Shown here: piece after piece, positions 15,189 to 24,300 of the stretch
Layout of the letters: every line of letters begins with the position of its first letter
Numbering within the stretch: position 1 is the first letter of the stretch
From: Deltaproteobacteria bacterium RBG_16_64_85
Lineage (GTDB): Bacteria; Desulfobacterota; Deferrimicrobia; Deferrimicrobiales; Deferrimicrobiaceae
NCBI GenBank assembly: GCA_001798885.1
Contig: MGQW01000007.1
Location: forward strand, 1 to 64,000
Length of the DNA: 64,000 nucleotides
Direction: 5' to 3'
Translations under genes and position numbers: made by a program
Notes under the pieces: model-generated
What the model was told of the DNA's origin: nothing
Databases searched by the model: none
The model's input: only the letters and a program-made list of their open reading frames with translations

Positions 15189-17213
15189 CTACGCCCCGCC
15201 GGCGGGAATCACCCTGGCATCCACGATCTGCAGCCCCTTTTCGTGCACGATGACGGGGTTCATGTCCAGTTCCTCGATCTCCGGGTGCCTCGCCACGAAA
15301 TCCGAAACCTGCACGAGAAGCCTGTGGATGGCGCCCACGTCGGAGGGCTTTCCGTCCCTGTACCCCAGCAGAAGCCGGCTTCCCCGGATTTCGTCGACCA
15401 TTTCCGCCGCATCCTTCTCCGCAATAGGCACGATTCGGAACGAGACATCCCTCAGGGCCTCCACCAGGACCCCCCCCATCCCGAACATGACGGCATGCCC
15501 GAACTGCAGGTCCCTGATCACACCGACGATCACCTCCCGCCCCGGCGAGGCCATGGCGCTTACCAGCACGCCTTCGTCCCGCGCGCCCGCCCGCTTCGCG
15601 GATTGGGAAATGTTCCGACAGGCCTGCCGGACGGCCGGCTCGTCGGCCGCGTCGAGGATCACCCCGCCGATGTCGCTTTTATGCGTGGCGTCCGGGGAGT
15701 TCATCTTGACCGCCACGGGATAACCGATCCCGCGGGCCGCAGCAACCGCCTCTTCCTCGTTTATCGCGTGCCGTGAGGGGATCACCGGGAATCCCGACTC
15801 CGCAAGAAGGCGCATCGATTCGACCGGCGTGAGCGCTTTGCGTCCGTCCGTTTCCCTCTTCGCGGCCTCCGGTGTTCCGGAGTCCAGTGGAAAAGTCTTC
15901 CTGCGGAAGCGGGCGTGGCAGGAAAGGGCGCGCACCGCCCGCTCCGGGGTCGGAAACACCGCGATCTTCTTCTCGTGCAGCAGAGCCCGCTCCTCCCGTT
16001 CGACATCCGCTCCGCCGAGGTAGGCGACGAGTTCGCAGCGGCCGGGGGTGATCACCTCGCTGGCCCCCGGGATCGGGTCGCCGAAGATGGGCATGACGAC
16101 GTCGTAATGGCTCTCCGACGCCTCCAGGACCTTCCTGTATCGCGCGGCGTCCGTGTCGCCGGTGAGATCCAGCGGGTTTCCGACAATGCAGTGCGCGGGA
16201 AGCATTTCCCTCAGGCGCGCGGCAAGCTCCGTCGGCAAGGGGGTGACCCGGAATCCCTCCTCTTCCGCAACGTCGGTGGCGATGATGGCGGACCCCCCCG
16301 AGCTCGTGACGATCAGCATCCTGGGTCCCGCCGGGGAAGGAAGGTAGGCGAGCGCCTTGGAGAAATCGTAGAGATCCTCCAGGGAGGACGCCCGGTGAAC
16401 GCCGAACTGCCGGAACACCGCGTCGTAGATCTCGTCCCTGCCGGCGAGCGACCGGGTGTGGGATTCCGCCGCCTTTCTCCCTCGCTCCGTTCGCCCGGCC
16501 TTGAAGATCACCAACGGTTTCTTGCACTTCCGGATCGCGGCGAGGAACTTTCCCGCGTCCTTGACTCCCTCGATGTAGAGGGAAACCACCTTCGTGTTCG
16601 GGTCTTCGGCGAAGAATTCGATCAGGTCCGCCTCGTCCACGTCGGCCCGGTTCCCCATGCTCACGAACGCGGAGAACCCGAGCCCGTCCTCCGATGCCCA
16701 GTCGATCATGGCAGCGCCCACCGTGCCGCTCTGGGACACGAATGCGATGTCGCCTCTCCGTGTGATGAGGGGCCACGACGCGCACAGGCCGTGGTAGGGG
16801 TAATTGACCCCCTGGCAGTTCGGACCCACCACGCGGATCCCGCATCGTGCGGCGTTCCGGGCGAGCTCCGCCTGGAGAACCGCGCCCTCCTCGCCCGATT
16901 CGGCGAAACCGCCGCTGATGACGATGGCCGCACGGATGTTCCGCTCCCCCAGTTGGAGAAGGGTCCCCGGCACGAGTTTCGCCGGGATGATGAGAACGGC
17001 CAGGTCGGTGCCCGCCGGTAGGTCCGCCGCCGATTTCAGGGAGGGTCTGCCAAGGATCGTTTCTCCTTTCGGGTTGACGGGAAGGATCTCCCCCCGGAAG
17101 CCGCCTTCCACGATGTTCCTGAAGATCTGGAAACCCATCTTTTCGGGGTTGGACGAAGCGCCGATGACGGCAAGGCGCTCCGGGCGGAAAAGTGGGGTTA
17201 GGGAGCCGGACAT
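15189..17213 (-). CDS. ADP-forming acyl-CoA synthetase (fused alpha-beta, Acd type)
   Basis: This NDP-forming synthetase interconverts acyl-CoA + ADP + Pi with acid + ATP + CoA. The 674-residue protein has a CoA-binding Rossmann domain (residues 1-120, LAVIGASSNPEKMG), succinyl-CoA-ligase-like domains (VVGPNCQGV, FVSQSGTVGAAM) with phospho-His252 in ESHTRSLAG, and a C-terminal ATP-grasp domain from about residue 450 (GYPVAVKMNSPDATHKSDIGGV ... ELDMNPVIV). The family usually has SHTGSLAG; here Gly is Arg. The ATG at 17213 fits the conserved start better than TTG 17228. The substrate is not evident. It is cotranscribed with ald. Confidence 0.9.
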   Translation of the reverse strand: MSGSLTPLFRPERLAVIGASSNPEKMGFQIFRNIVEGGFRGEILPVNPKGETILGRPSLKSAADLPAGTDLAVLIIPAKLVPGTLLQLGERNIRAAIVISGGFAESGEEGAVLQAELARNAARCGIRVVGPNCQGVNYPYHGLCASWPLITRRGDIAFVSQSGTVGAAMIDWASEDGLGFSAFVSMGNRADVDEADLIEFFAEDPNTKVVSLYIEGVKDAGKFLAAIRKCKKPLVIFKAGRTERGRKAAESHTRSLAGRDEIYDAVFRQFGVHRASSLEDLYDFSKALAYLPSPAGPRMLIVTSSGGSAIIATDVAEEEGFRVTPLPTELAARLREMLPAHCIVGNPLDLTGDTDAARYRKVLEASESHYDVVMPIFGDPIPGASEVITPGRCELVAYLGGADVEREERALLHEKKIAVFPTPERAVRALSCHARFRRKTFPLDSGTPEAAKRETDGRKALTPVESMRLLAESGFPVIPSRHAINEEEAVAAARGIGYPVAVKMNSPDATHKSDIGGVILDAADEPAVRQACRNISQSAKRAGARDEGVLVSAMASPGREVIVGVIRDLQFGHAVMFGMGGVLVEALRDVSFRIVPIAEKDAAEMVDEIRGSRLLLGYRDGKPSDVGAIHRLLVQVSDFVARHPEIEELDMNPVIVHEKGLQIVDARVIPAGGA

Positions 17214-17294
17214 GAGGCACCGCCGCAAAGATTTTATGACAATCTAACAAAGGGGGGACGACGTGTCATCCCCTTTCGGGGAGGAAAAAGAAAG

Positions 17295-17318
17295 GCGCCC
17301 CGGACGGGGCCGGGGCGC
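17295..17318 (-). terminator. Rho-independent terminator of the first cold-shock gene
   Basis: 8-bp stem GCGCCCCG/CGGGGCGC with 8-nt loop. On the minus strand it is followed by CTTTCTTTTTC and lies about 28 nt after the csp stop codon. A T-run on the other side could also stop plus-strand transcription. Confidence 0.8.
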
Positions 17319-17345
17319 TTTTTCATGCGGGATCGGGTGTTGCGG

Positions 17346-17549
17346 TCACACTACTTTGCGGACGTTTGCCGCCTTCTTCCCCTTGGGACCGGCGGTCACC
17401 TCGAACTCCACCTTCTGCCCTTCGGCGAGCGACCGGAAACCGTCCCCGGAGATCTCGCTGAAGTGCACGAAAATGTCCTCCCCTTCATCCTGCGTGATGA
17501 AGCCGTACCCTTTCGCGTCGTTGAACCACTTGACCGTTCCCGTTGCCAT
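17346..17549 (-). CDS. Cold-shock protein (CspA family)
   Basis: The 67-residue single CSD protein is an RNA chaperone. RNP1 KGYGFIT and RNP2 DIFVHF are both present, and the opening [17 protein letters not shown] is canonical. AAAGGAG precedes the ATG at 17549. An in-frame extension upstream is 5' UTR rather than coding. The predicted leader is about 150 nt long with a TCGACCC/GGGTCGA hairpin at 17568-17584, as expected for a cold-inducible csp transcript. A second copy is at 38865-39068. Confidence 0.95.
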   Translation of the reverse strand: MATGTVKWFNDAKGYGFITQDEGEDIFVHFSEISGDGFRSLAEGQKVEFEVTAGPKGKKAANVRKVV

Positions 17550-17703
17550 GCTGCTCTCCTTTTGGTATCGACCCGTCGGGTCGATCGTTTGGGGCGATGC
17601 GCTGCCCCGATGCGTTCGGCCCGTCAGGATGAAACAAAACGCCGCGCGCCGACTCCTCGCGGAGAACCGTCCGGACTGGGGACCGAAAGAATGAACCGTC
17701 TTC

Positions 17704-17732
17704 TTCGTAATGGAATTGCTCTGGTTTGTCAA
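17704..17732 (-). promoter_or_regulatory. Promoter of the first cold-shock gene
   Basis: On the minus strand a perfect -35 TTGACA (17732-17727), a 17-nt spacer and a weak -10 TACGAA (17709-17704). It would give a leader of about 148 nt ahead of the csp ATG. Confidence 0.5.
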
Positions 17733-17743
17733 TGAAATTCTGG

Positions 17744-18061
17744 TCAGCCGGCGGAAAGGGCGATCTCGTACTCCCTGGAGATTTGCACGCGTTCCAGCGA
17801 GGAATCGGAGCCGACGACGATGATGTCGCCGGGCTCCCGGGCGAAAAGCTTCTGCGCAAGCTTGGCCAGGCCAAGCCGGTTCATGCTCCGACGGCTCCGG
17901 CGAAATTCCAGGATCGAACCGACGCGCACAACACCGTTCTCGAGAGCGTTCATCCGATAAACGGGATAGCCGCAAATCCCCATGAAGTGCCTGTCTTCCC
18001 TTGCGAATTCGTGAAATTCCCGCAATTTGAAATGTTGGATATCTGTAAAGATCTCAAGCAA
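17744..18061 (-). CDS. Hypothetical protein, 105 residues
   Basis: I do not recognise the family. The frame runs from a TTG at 18061 to a stop at 17744 and encodes a soluble, basic product without signal or membrane helix. It includes [37 protein letters not shown] and a terminal [28 protein letters not shown] that looks beta-rich. The ribosome site is unclear, and the start could be the internal Met at HFMGICG. Composition is less GC-rich than its neighbours. The complementary strand is also open, so coding is probable rather than certain. Confidence 0.5.
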   Translation of the reverse strand: MLEIFTDIQHFKLREFHEFAREDRHFMGICGYPVYRMNALENGVVRVGSILEFRRSRRSMNRLGLAKLAQKLFAREPGDIIVVGSDSSLERVQISREYEIALSAG

Positions 18062-18230
18062 TTATTGGGCCACTGGGATAAAAATTAAAAAACCAATTGA
18101 TTATCGATATGCTTCTGCGCGATTTCCTTGTGGACAACCCGCACGTGTGTAACAGATTACCCAATTTGGGAAAAAAACCGTCAACCTGATTCCCGATTGC
18201 CATCCTTTAGGAAGTCTTCGGCATTCTTCG

Positions 18231-18383
18231 TTATTTCTGGAGGAGCGACGATTTTCCGCTCAACCCTTTCCAGATCTCCCGCTCCTTCTTCCCCTCCCAG
18301 ATCGCCCGGAAAACCGAAACGATCATCACGGCCATCACCACGAACCCGACTCCGAAGAACACCCAGAACAGGAGATTCAGCAT
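18231..18383 (-). CDS. Small single-span membrane protein, 50 residues
   Basis: The frame starts at ATG 18383, with GGAAGGGGG 5 nt ahead, and ends at TAA 18231. It reads MLNLLFWVFFGVGFVVMAVM and continues IVSVFRAIWEGKKEREIWKG to a short polar tail. A ~23-residue hydrophobic helix is followed by a strongly charged cytosolic segment, so an N-out/C-in inner-membrane topology is likely. The strong ribosome site and amphipathic design support a real gene; the function is unknown. It lies upstream of and divergent from the large fusion-enzyme operon. Confidence 0.6.
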   Translation of the reverse strand: MLNLLFWVFFGVGFVVMAVMIVSVFRAIWEGKKEREIWKGLSGKSSLLQK

Positions 18384-18472
18384 CGCAACCCCCTTCCGCT
18401 GGAAGGTTGGTCCGCACGTTCCCGCCTATCCGCTCTTGCCGCTCCCTTACATTTTTATTTTACTTATTTTGA

Positions 18473-18500
18473 GGAATCGATTCCAATGGTTTGGAATCGA
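18473..18500. promoter_or_regulatory. Palindromic GGAATC repeats upstream of the fusion-enzyme operon
   Basis: A perfect 12-bp palindrome GGAATCGATTCC (18473-18484) is followed by another GGAATCGA half-site exactly 20 bp on (18493-18500). The arrangement also gives GATTCC-N8-GGAATC. It lies 63-90 nt before the start of the 920-residue fusion protein in AT-rich DNA, a likely regulator site. The protein that binds it is unknown. Confidence 0.5.
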
Positions 18501-18562
18501 AAGAAGGCGGCGAATTTCGGACGAATGCCAAGACGTTCATTCCACTCTCGGAGGAAACCCAC

Positions 18563-21325
18563 TTGACCGGATCGACTCCGCCCTCAGACGGCCTCTGGGC
18601 TCTTGGCACCCCGCCCCGATTGGGAACGCCCCTTCCCGGAAGAATGGTTGCGCTCACGATCCATCGCGACCGCTACGGTCCCCCCTCCGATGCGCTGCAG
18701 CAGGAAACGATCTCCGCACCCCGCCTGCGTCCTTCCGACGCGAAACGGGTCCTGGTGGCCATCCTGGCGACGGGGCCCAACTTCAACACCAACTTCGCGT
18801 CCCTCGGTCTTCCGGTCCCCGTGTTCGGGCGCGGGGATGCGGCGATGCTGCACGTGCCCGGCAGCGACGCTCTCGGTATCGTGGTGGATGCCGGCGCCGC
18901 CGTCACGCGGGTGAAGGCCGGACAGGCGGTCATCCTGGATTCCTGGACCGGGAGGAACATCCGCGGGTACGAGACCCACGACGGGTTCAACGCCCAGTTC
19001 GCAATCCTCGACGAGGAACGGGCGATCCCTCTCCCGGGGCCTTTGCGGCGCCATACCCCCGAGCGGCTCGCCGCCATGCTGCTCACTTTCGGGACGGCGT
19101 ATCGCGCTGTCGTGGAGCGGCTCCGGGTGTCTCCCGGCGAAGCGGTTCTGGTCATGGGGGGAGGAAAGGGAACCAGCTTCGCGGGTGCGCAGATCGCCAA
19201 GGCGCTGGGGGCCCGCGTGATTCTTGTGGGATCCAACCCCGATCTGGCCCGGTCGCTGATCGACCGCGGGATGGTCGACGCTTTCGTGGACCGCACGGGA
19301 ATTCCACGTGAGGTCTTCGGGCCCATTTCCATCGACGAGGATCATGAGGGATGGAAACGCCGGACCGAGCCGTTCCGGCGCGCGGTCTTTGAAGCGAACC
19401 TGGAGGGCCCGGTGGACGCGATCTTCGAACACACCGGCGGCGCCAACTTTCCTCTCCTGGTTTCCGTCCTGTCGGAAAAGGGGCGCCTCGCCTTCTTCGG
19501 CGCCACCGGGGCGGGGCTTCGGGGCGAGTACAAGGAAACATTCTTCTACCAGGGTCGTCGGTTCGTGATGGACGCCCGGTGGGTCTGGATGCGGCAGAAG
19601 CAGGTCCTCTTCCGCAAGGGAAGCCCGGAGTCGATCTTCGAGGAGATCGGGCTTCCGCCGGGGCGCCGGGGGTTGATCTGGGGAGCCGACGCCTACGCCC
19701 GGAAATTCGCCCGCGCCGCCCTGGCCCGGGGGACCGAAGTGGCGGTCATCGCCTCCCGGAAACAGGAAAAACGCGGGACCTCGGAACTTCAACGGATGGG
19801 GGTTCCTCCGAAGAACATCCTCGATCGCGACACCTTCACGCTGCCCGAGGACATGCCGGACCCGCTGACTGCGAACGGGCGCCTGAACCCGGAATACGCC
19901 GCCGGCTTCATGAAGCATGCGCAGGCTCTCGGGAAAGCGCTATGGGGGATTTTCGGGCCGAGGGTGAGCCCGGATTTCGTCGTCGAGCGCCCGGACCGGA
20001 GCACGATGCACTTCAGTTCCTTCGTCCTTCGCGACTATGACGAGGCGGACGCCATGCCGAGCGGTTATATCGTCGTCCGCGGGGCGTCGGACCTCTCCAT
20101 CCTGGGCTCTCACATGTACAACTCGTCGCAGGCGATGGAAGTCCTCCGGCTGCTCGCCGGAGGCAGGCTCACGATGGAGCAGGACGACCTGGAGGTGACC
20201 ACGCTTTCCAAACTCCCGGAGCTGCAACAGAGGATGCTCTCCGGCACGATGAGGAAGCCCAAGGGCGTCGCCCTCGTCCAGGCGGACCGCCCGGGACGGT
20301 CGATCTCGGAATACGAAGATTTCTTCCTCGGCGAAAAGCTGCGCGTCGCCGATCCCGCGCAGAACCGTTTCATCGGCATCCGCCTGATGGATGAGGTAGC
20401 CGTGCTCACCCTCACCCGGCCCGACGCCCTGAATGCGCTCAGCGAAGACCTGCTCTCCCAGCTCGCCTCGGTCGTGCGGGAAATCCGCGACCTCGGCACT
20501 TTGGAGGGGAAGCCGGTGCGCGCCCTGATCGTCACCGGCGCGGGAAGATCGTTCGTCGCCGGGGCGGACGTCAAGGAGTTCCTCGCGAAGCCGGGCGAAG
20601 CCATCGCTTCGCTTGCCGCAAGAAATATCGCCGTCTTCTCGGAGCTCGAAAACCTTACCGTGCCGGTCATCGCCGTGGTCGACGGGTTCGCTCTCGGCGG
20701 CGGGAACGAACTGGCGATGAGCGCCCATTACCGGATCGTGACGGAGAACGCGAGCCTCGGCCAGCCCGAGGTCAAGCTCGGCATCATCCCCGGCTACGGA
20801 GGGTTGCAGCGGCTCCCGCGCCTGGTGGGTCCCTGGAAGGCGGCGGGGATGTGCATCAACGGGGAGTCCGTCGACGGACACGAGGCGGTCGACATCGGGC
20901 TCGCGGACGAATTCTGTCCCTCCGCGACCGCGCTTCACCGCGCCGTCCGGCTGGCGCAGGAGGTTCTCTCGGAGAGGAAATCCCTGGCACGGAAGGAATG
21001 GGACGGCACAGGCGCAAGGCAGAAAGAAGCCCTCGCCCGGCTGTTCGCCAGGCCGGAGGTCCAGGACCTTCTTTCCGCACCCGAACCGGATGCCGCAGGC
21101 GCGGGGGATCTGCGCGCGGCGCGCAGGGCCGCGGGAAAAGCAGCCCTACGGGCGATGCGGTACGGATACGACAACGGCTTCGTCGCGGGCCTCGCCAACG
21201 ATGCCCGGGCATTCGGGGAAGTGGCCGCCTCCCCCGCAGGGCAGGAATGGGTGCACCGGTTCCTCGACAAGGATCCCCGCCAGTCTTCCTTCCTTACGCT
21301 CCTCTCGTTGCAGGAGGCTCCATGA
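18563..21325 (+). CDS. Crotonyl-CoA-reductase-like MDR fused to enoyl-CoA hydratase
   Basis: The 920-residue protein joins three parts. Residues 27-360 match the crotonyl/acrylyl-CoA reductase branch of MDRs: HRDRYGPPSDALQ, GSDALGIVVDAG, the IRGYETHDGFNAQF signature, nucleotide loop GGGKGTSFAG, IFEHTGGANFP and MDARWVWMRQKQ. Residues 366-576 repeat the cofactor domain in diverged form (LIWGADAYARKFA ... SHMYNSSQAMEVLRLL). Residues 600-800 form a crotonase with both catalytic Glu (716 in GGGNE, 736 in QPEVKLGIIPG). It probably reduces an enoyl-CoA and (de)hydrates a 3-hydroxyacyl-CoA in the cytosol. TTG 18563 has GGAGG 8 nt ahead and gives a CCR-like N-terminus; ATG 18644 is the alternative. 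Its TGA overlaps the next ATG. Confidence 0.85.
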   Translation: MTGSTPPSDGLWALGTPPRLGTPLPGRMVALTIHRDRYGPPSDALQQETISAPRLRPSDAKRVLVAILATGPNFNTNFASLGLPVPVFGRGDAAMLHVPGSDALGIVVDAGAAVTRVKAGQAVILDSWTGRNIRGYETHDGFNAQFAILDEERAIPLPGPLRRHTPERLAAMLLTFGTAYRAVVERLRVSPGEAVLVMGGGKGTSFAGAQIAKALGARVILVGSNPDLARSLIDRGMVDAFVDRTGIPREVFGPISIDEDHEGWKRRTEPFRRAVFEANLEGPVDAIFEHTGGANFPLLVSVLSEKGRLAFFGATGAGLRGEYKETFFYQGRRFVMDARWVWMRQKQVLFRKGSPESIFEEIGLPPGRRGLIWGADAYARKFARAALARGTEVAVIASRKQEKRGTSELQRMGVPPKNILDRDTFTLPEDMPDPLTANGRLNPEYAAGFMKHAQALGKALWGIFGPRVSPDFVVERPDRSTMHFSSFVLRDYDEADAMPSGYIVVRGASDLSILGSHMYNSSQAMEVLRLLAGGRLTMEQDDLEVTTLSKLPELQQRMLSGTMRKPKGVALVQADRPGRSISEYEDFFLGEKLRVADPAQNRFIGIRLMDEVAVLTLTRPDALNALSEDLLSQLASVVREIRDLGTLEGKPVRALIVTGAGRSFVAGADVKEFLAKPGEAIASLAARNIAVFSELENLTVPVIAVVDGFALGGGNELAMSAHYRIVTENASLGQPEVKLGIIPGYGGLQRLPRLVGPWKAAGMCINGESVDGHEAVDIGLADEFCPSATALHRAVRLAQEVLSERKSLARKEWDGTGARQKEALARLFARPEVQDLLSAPEPDAAGAGDLRAARRAAGKAALRAMRYGYDNGFVAGLANDARAFGEVAASPAGQEWVHRFLDKDPRQSSFLTLLSLQEAP

Positions 21326-24300
21326 CGGAAACGAAGCCGATCTCGAAAAAGGCTCCCGGAGACCGCCCGCTCACCTTCGAGGAAATCGGCCGGATCGCCG
21401 CCCTGATCCTGGAGAAGGAGGCGGAGGGAAAGGTTTCGGACCTTCCCGCAGGCCCCCTGAAGGAGATTCTCTCCCTCCTTCGCGAGCGCACCGTCCCCGA
21501 TTCCATCGGTTCGCTCGTCTCCGCAGCACGCGGCAAGATCGGTGAGCGGGTCGCCCGCCTCCTCCAGAAAGGGGAAATCCGCGTCGCGGTCGTCGACTTC
21601 GAGGAACAGACCGGCTTTCCGCGAGAGCACGCCCGACCGACCAACGAAGTCCTCCTCGTCCGGAAGGGGAAGGAACTTTTGTGGCTGGGGAAAAAGCGTC
21701 TCCTCGAGGGCGGGGATGCCGTGCCCTGCATCTTCCTCACCAAGGCGTTCCTTTCGAAAACGCGGACGCGCCCGCACCTGCTCCTCCAGGCGATCCTCCA
21801 CCCCATCGTGGAGTGGGTCTACGGGATGCCCCACATGGTGGCGGTGCTGTGCGAATCGGCATACAACGCTGCTCCTCCCGCCCCGGACGGCGGCGATGTC
21901 AGCGACCTCAATCGTTTCATCGCGGAGGAGGCCGGTCGGGATCGCGACTTCGCCTACTTCGACCGCATCCTGGGCACTTCCTACGAGCCGGACGAGTTCC
22001 GGATGGACGAACTGTCCACAGCGTTCGGCCCCGACGACCGCAGGATCGGCGAGGTGGTCTCCCGGGCCCGCGTCATGGGGGTGAACTACCGGAAACTCGT
22101 GGAGACGGTCCTTGCCGCGACGCGCGAGGAGATCGCCCGCGAACAGATCGCGCAGGGACGGAAGGCCCTGGACGAGGGGGATGCCGACCGGGCCCTGCAG
22201 ATTCTGCGCAAAGTCGCGCTCTCGCCCGACACTCCGGAGAGCGCACAGGAGGAATCGGACGCGCTGATCGGGCTGGCCGTCCGCTCCTGCGCCCTGGACG
22301 CCGATCCGGCGTACGAAGGTCTCCGGATGGAGAGCGGCGGCATCCGGGTCGAGCCTTGGGCGGGCCGCAAGGCGCGGGAATTTGCCGGCCTGCTCCATGC
22401 GGCAGCGGACGTCGTGCGGAAGCAGCGGGAAACCCTCTCCCCCGGCAACGGCGGCGATGCGGGTACGGACCCCTTGGGAGAAAGAGGCGCCCCGAGGAGC
22501 ATCCACGTCCTCGTCGACCTGGAACGCCCTTCGGCGAAGTTCATCGACGGCCACGACCGGGTTCACTGGGTTTTCGAGAAGTCGTTCGTTGAGGCGTTGC
22601 TTGCCGGGATGTCGGCCGGGATTACGTCAGACGGGATCCTCGCCCTGATGGCCTGCCGGTTCGTTCGGGATGGCGCTTTCCCGGATGAAAAACTCAAGAT
22701 TGACAAGCAGTTCGCCGTGGCGGTGAAAGGAGCACTTGAAGGCTACCGTTTTTTCCAGGCCCTCCCCCGGGAAACCCGGGACCAGATCGCGGCATTCTGC
22801 GAAGCCAGCGGCGTTGAAGACCGCCTCTACAGACTCTACATCTCGCTCGGAGAGGAAACGAACCCGGCCCGCGCGAGCCATCTCATACGCCGCGTCGTTT
22901 CCCGGACCCACTCTTACAACTATGTCCGATACCCGGACACCTTCCTCGCCGGGCAGGTGGTCGTCATCACGGGAGGAGGCACCGGGATGGGAAGGGCGAT
23001 CGCGCTCGAGGCCGCCCGGAGCGGAGCGAACGTCGTCATCACCGGGCGCCGGCCAGCCCCCCTGGAGGAGACCCGGGCGGACATGGACGACCTGATCCGT
23101 TTCCTCGGGCTCACCAACCAGACTCTGATCGTCCAGGGGGACGTGAGCGATCCCAAGTACGTCGGCGAAATGTTCGAGCGGATCGAGCGCGAGCTCGGCC
23201 GGATCGACGTCCTCTATAACAATGCCGGGGTTTCCGGCCCCGTGGAATTCGGTTCGGCGTACCGGGAAGAGCACTTCGATCCGTACCGGGATGCGGTGAA
23301 CATCCACCTCACGGGGGCCTGGCTTGCCAGCCTCGAGGCCGCGCGGCTGATGGAGGCGCAGCCCCGGGGCGGGGTGATCGTCATGGTGGGGACCTTCTAC
23401 AGCGAGAGCATCCATCGGCACGTGCTGCACGCCTACCCGGGCCGGCTCCCCTACACGTCCGCCCAATCCGCCAAGCTGGCCCTCGGCGACTACCTGGCCT
23501 GGATGCTTGCCGACCGGAACATCACGGTCCTGTCGCTGAACCCTGCAGCCGTGGCAACCGAACGCATCCAGAGGGGGGCCGGGGTCTTCGACAAGGGCTC
23601 CCGGGCGCGGGCCCGGATCGGCCGGAAGGTGTCCCCCGAGGCGCTGGAGCGGGACACTCTCGACCGGACGGTGAGGCACGAGTTCGTGCAACCCCGGGAT
23701 TTCGCGAGGGTGGCGCTCGAGGTTCAGAATATGGTATTCCGCCGCACGATCGGCGGGCAGCGGCTCCCCATGGGCGGGGTGACCTACGAGCAGCCTCCGG
23801 GCGTTCTCCCGTCACCCGCCGTCCTCGGCCGTTACCCGGACCTGGTGGGGAAGGTCGCCCTGGTCGCCCTTCACGGTTTCAAGGGCGACGACGCCCCGCT
23901 CATCGAAGCGTCCGCAAGGGCGCTTGCCCGTTCCGGTGCGAACGTCGTCCTCGCCGGAAGCCGGCCGGAGGACCTGGAGCAGCTCGCCCTTCAGATCAAC
24001 TCCTCGGGAGGCGAGGGGATGGCGACCGTTTCTCCCGTGAACCTTTCCCGGCCGGCGGAGGTGCAGGAGCTTTTCGACAGGCTTCCCCGCGTTGATCTCC
24101 TCCTCCACTTCACCGGCAACGTCGACTGGAAGCGCCCCCTCACCCACCTTCCCTTCGAGGAGTGGAGCGCGTACGTGGACCGGTTCGGATTCATCCCCCG
24201 TCTCCTCTGCTGGCAGGCGGAACGCCGGATGGACCGGGACGGGACCGACGGGACCATCGCCATCGTGGGACCGGACCTCTCCGGTGTCCCCTCCATCCGG

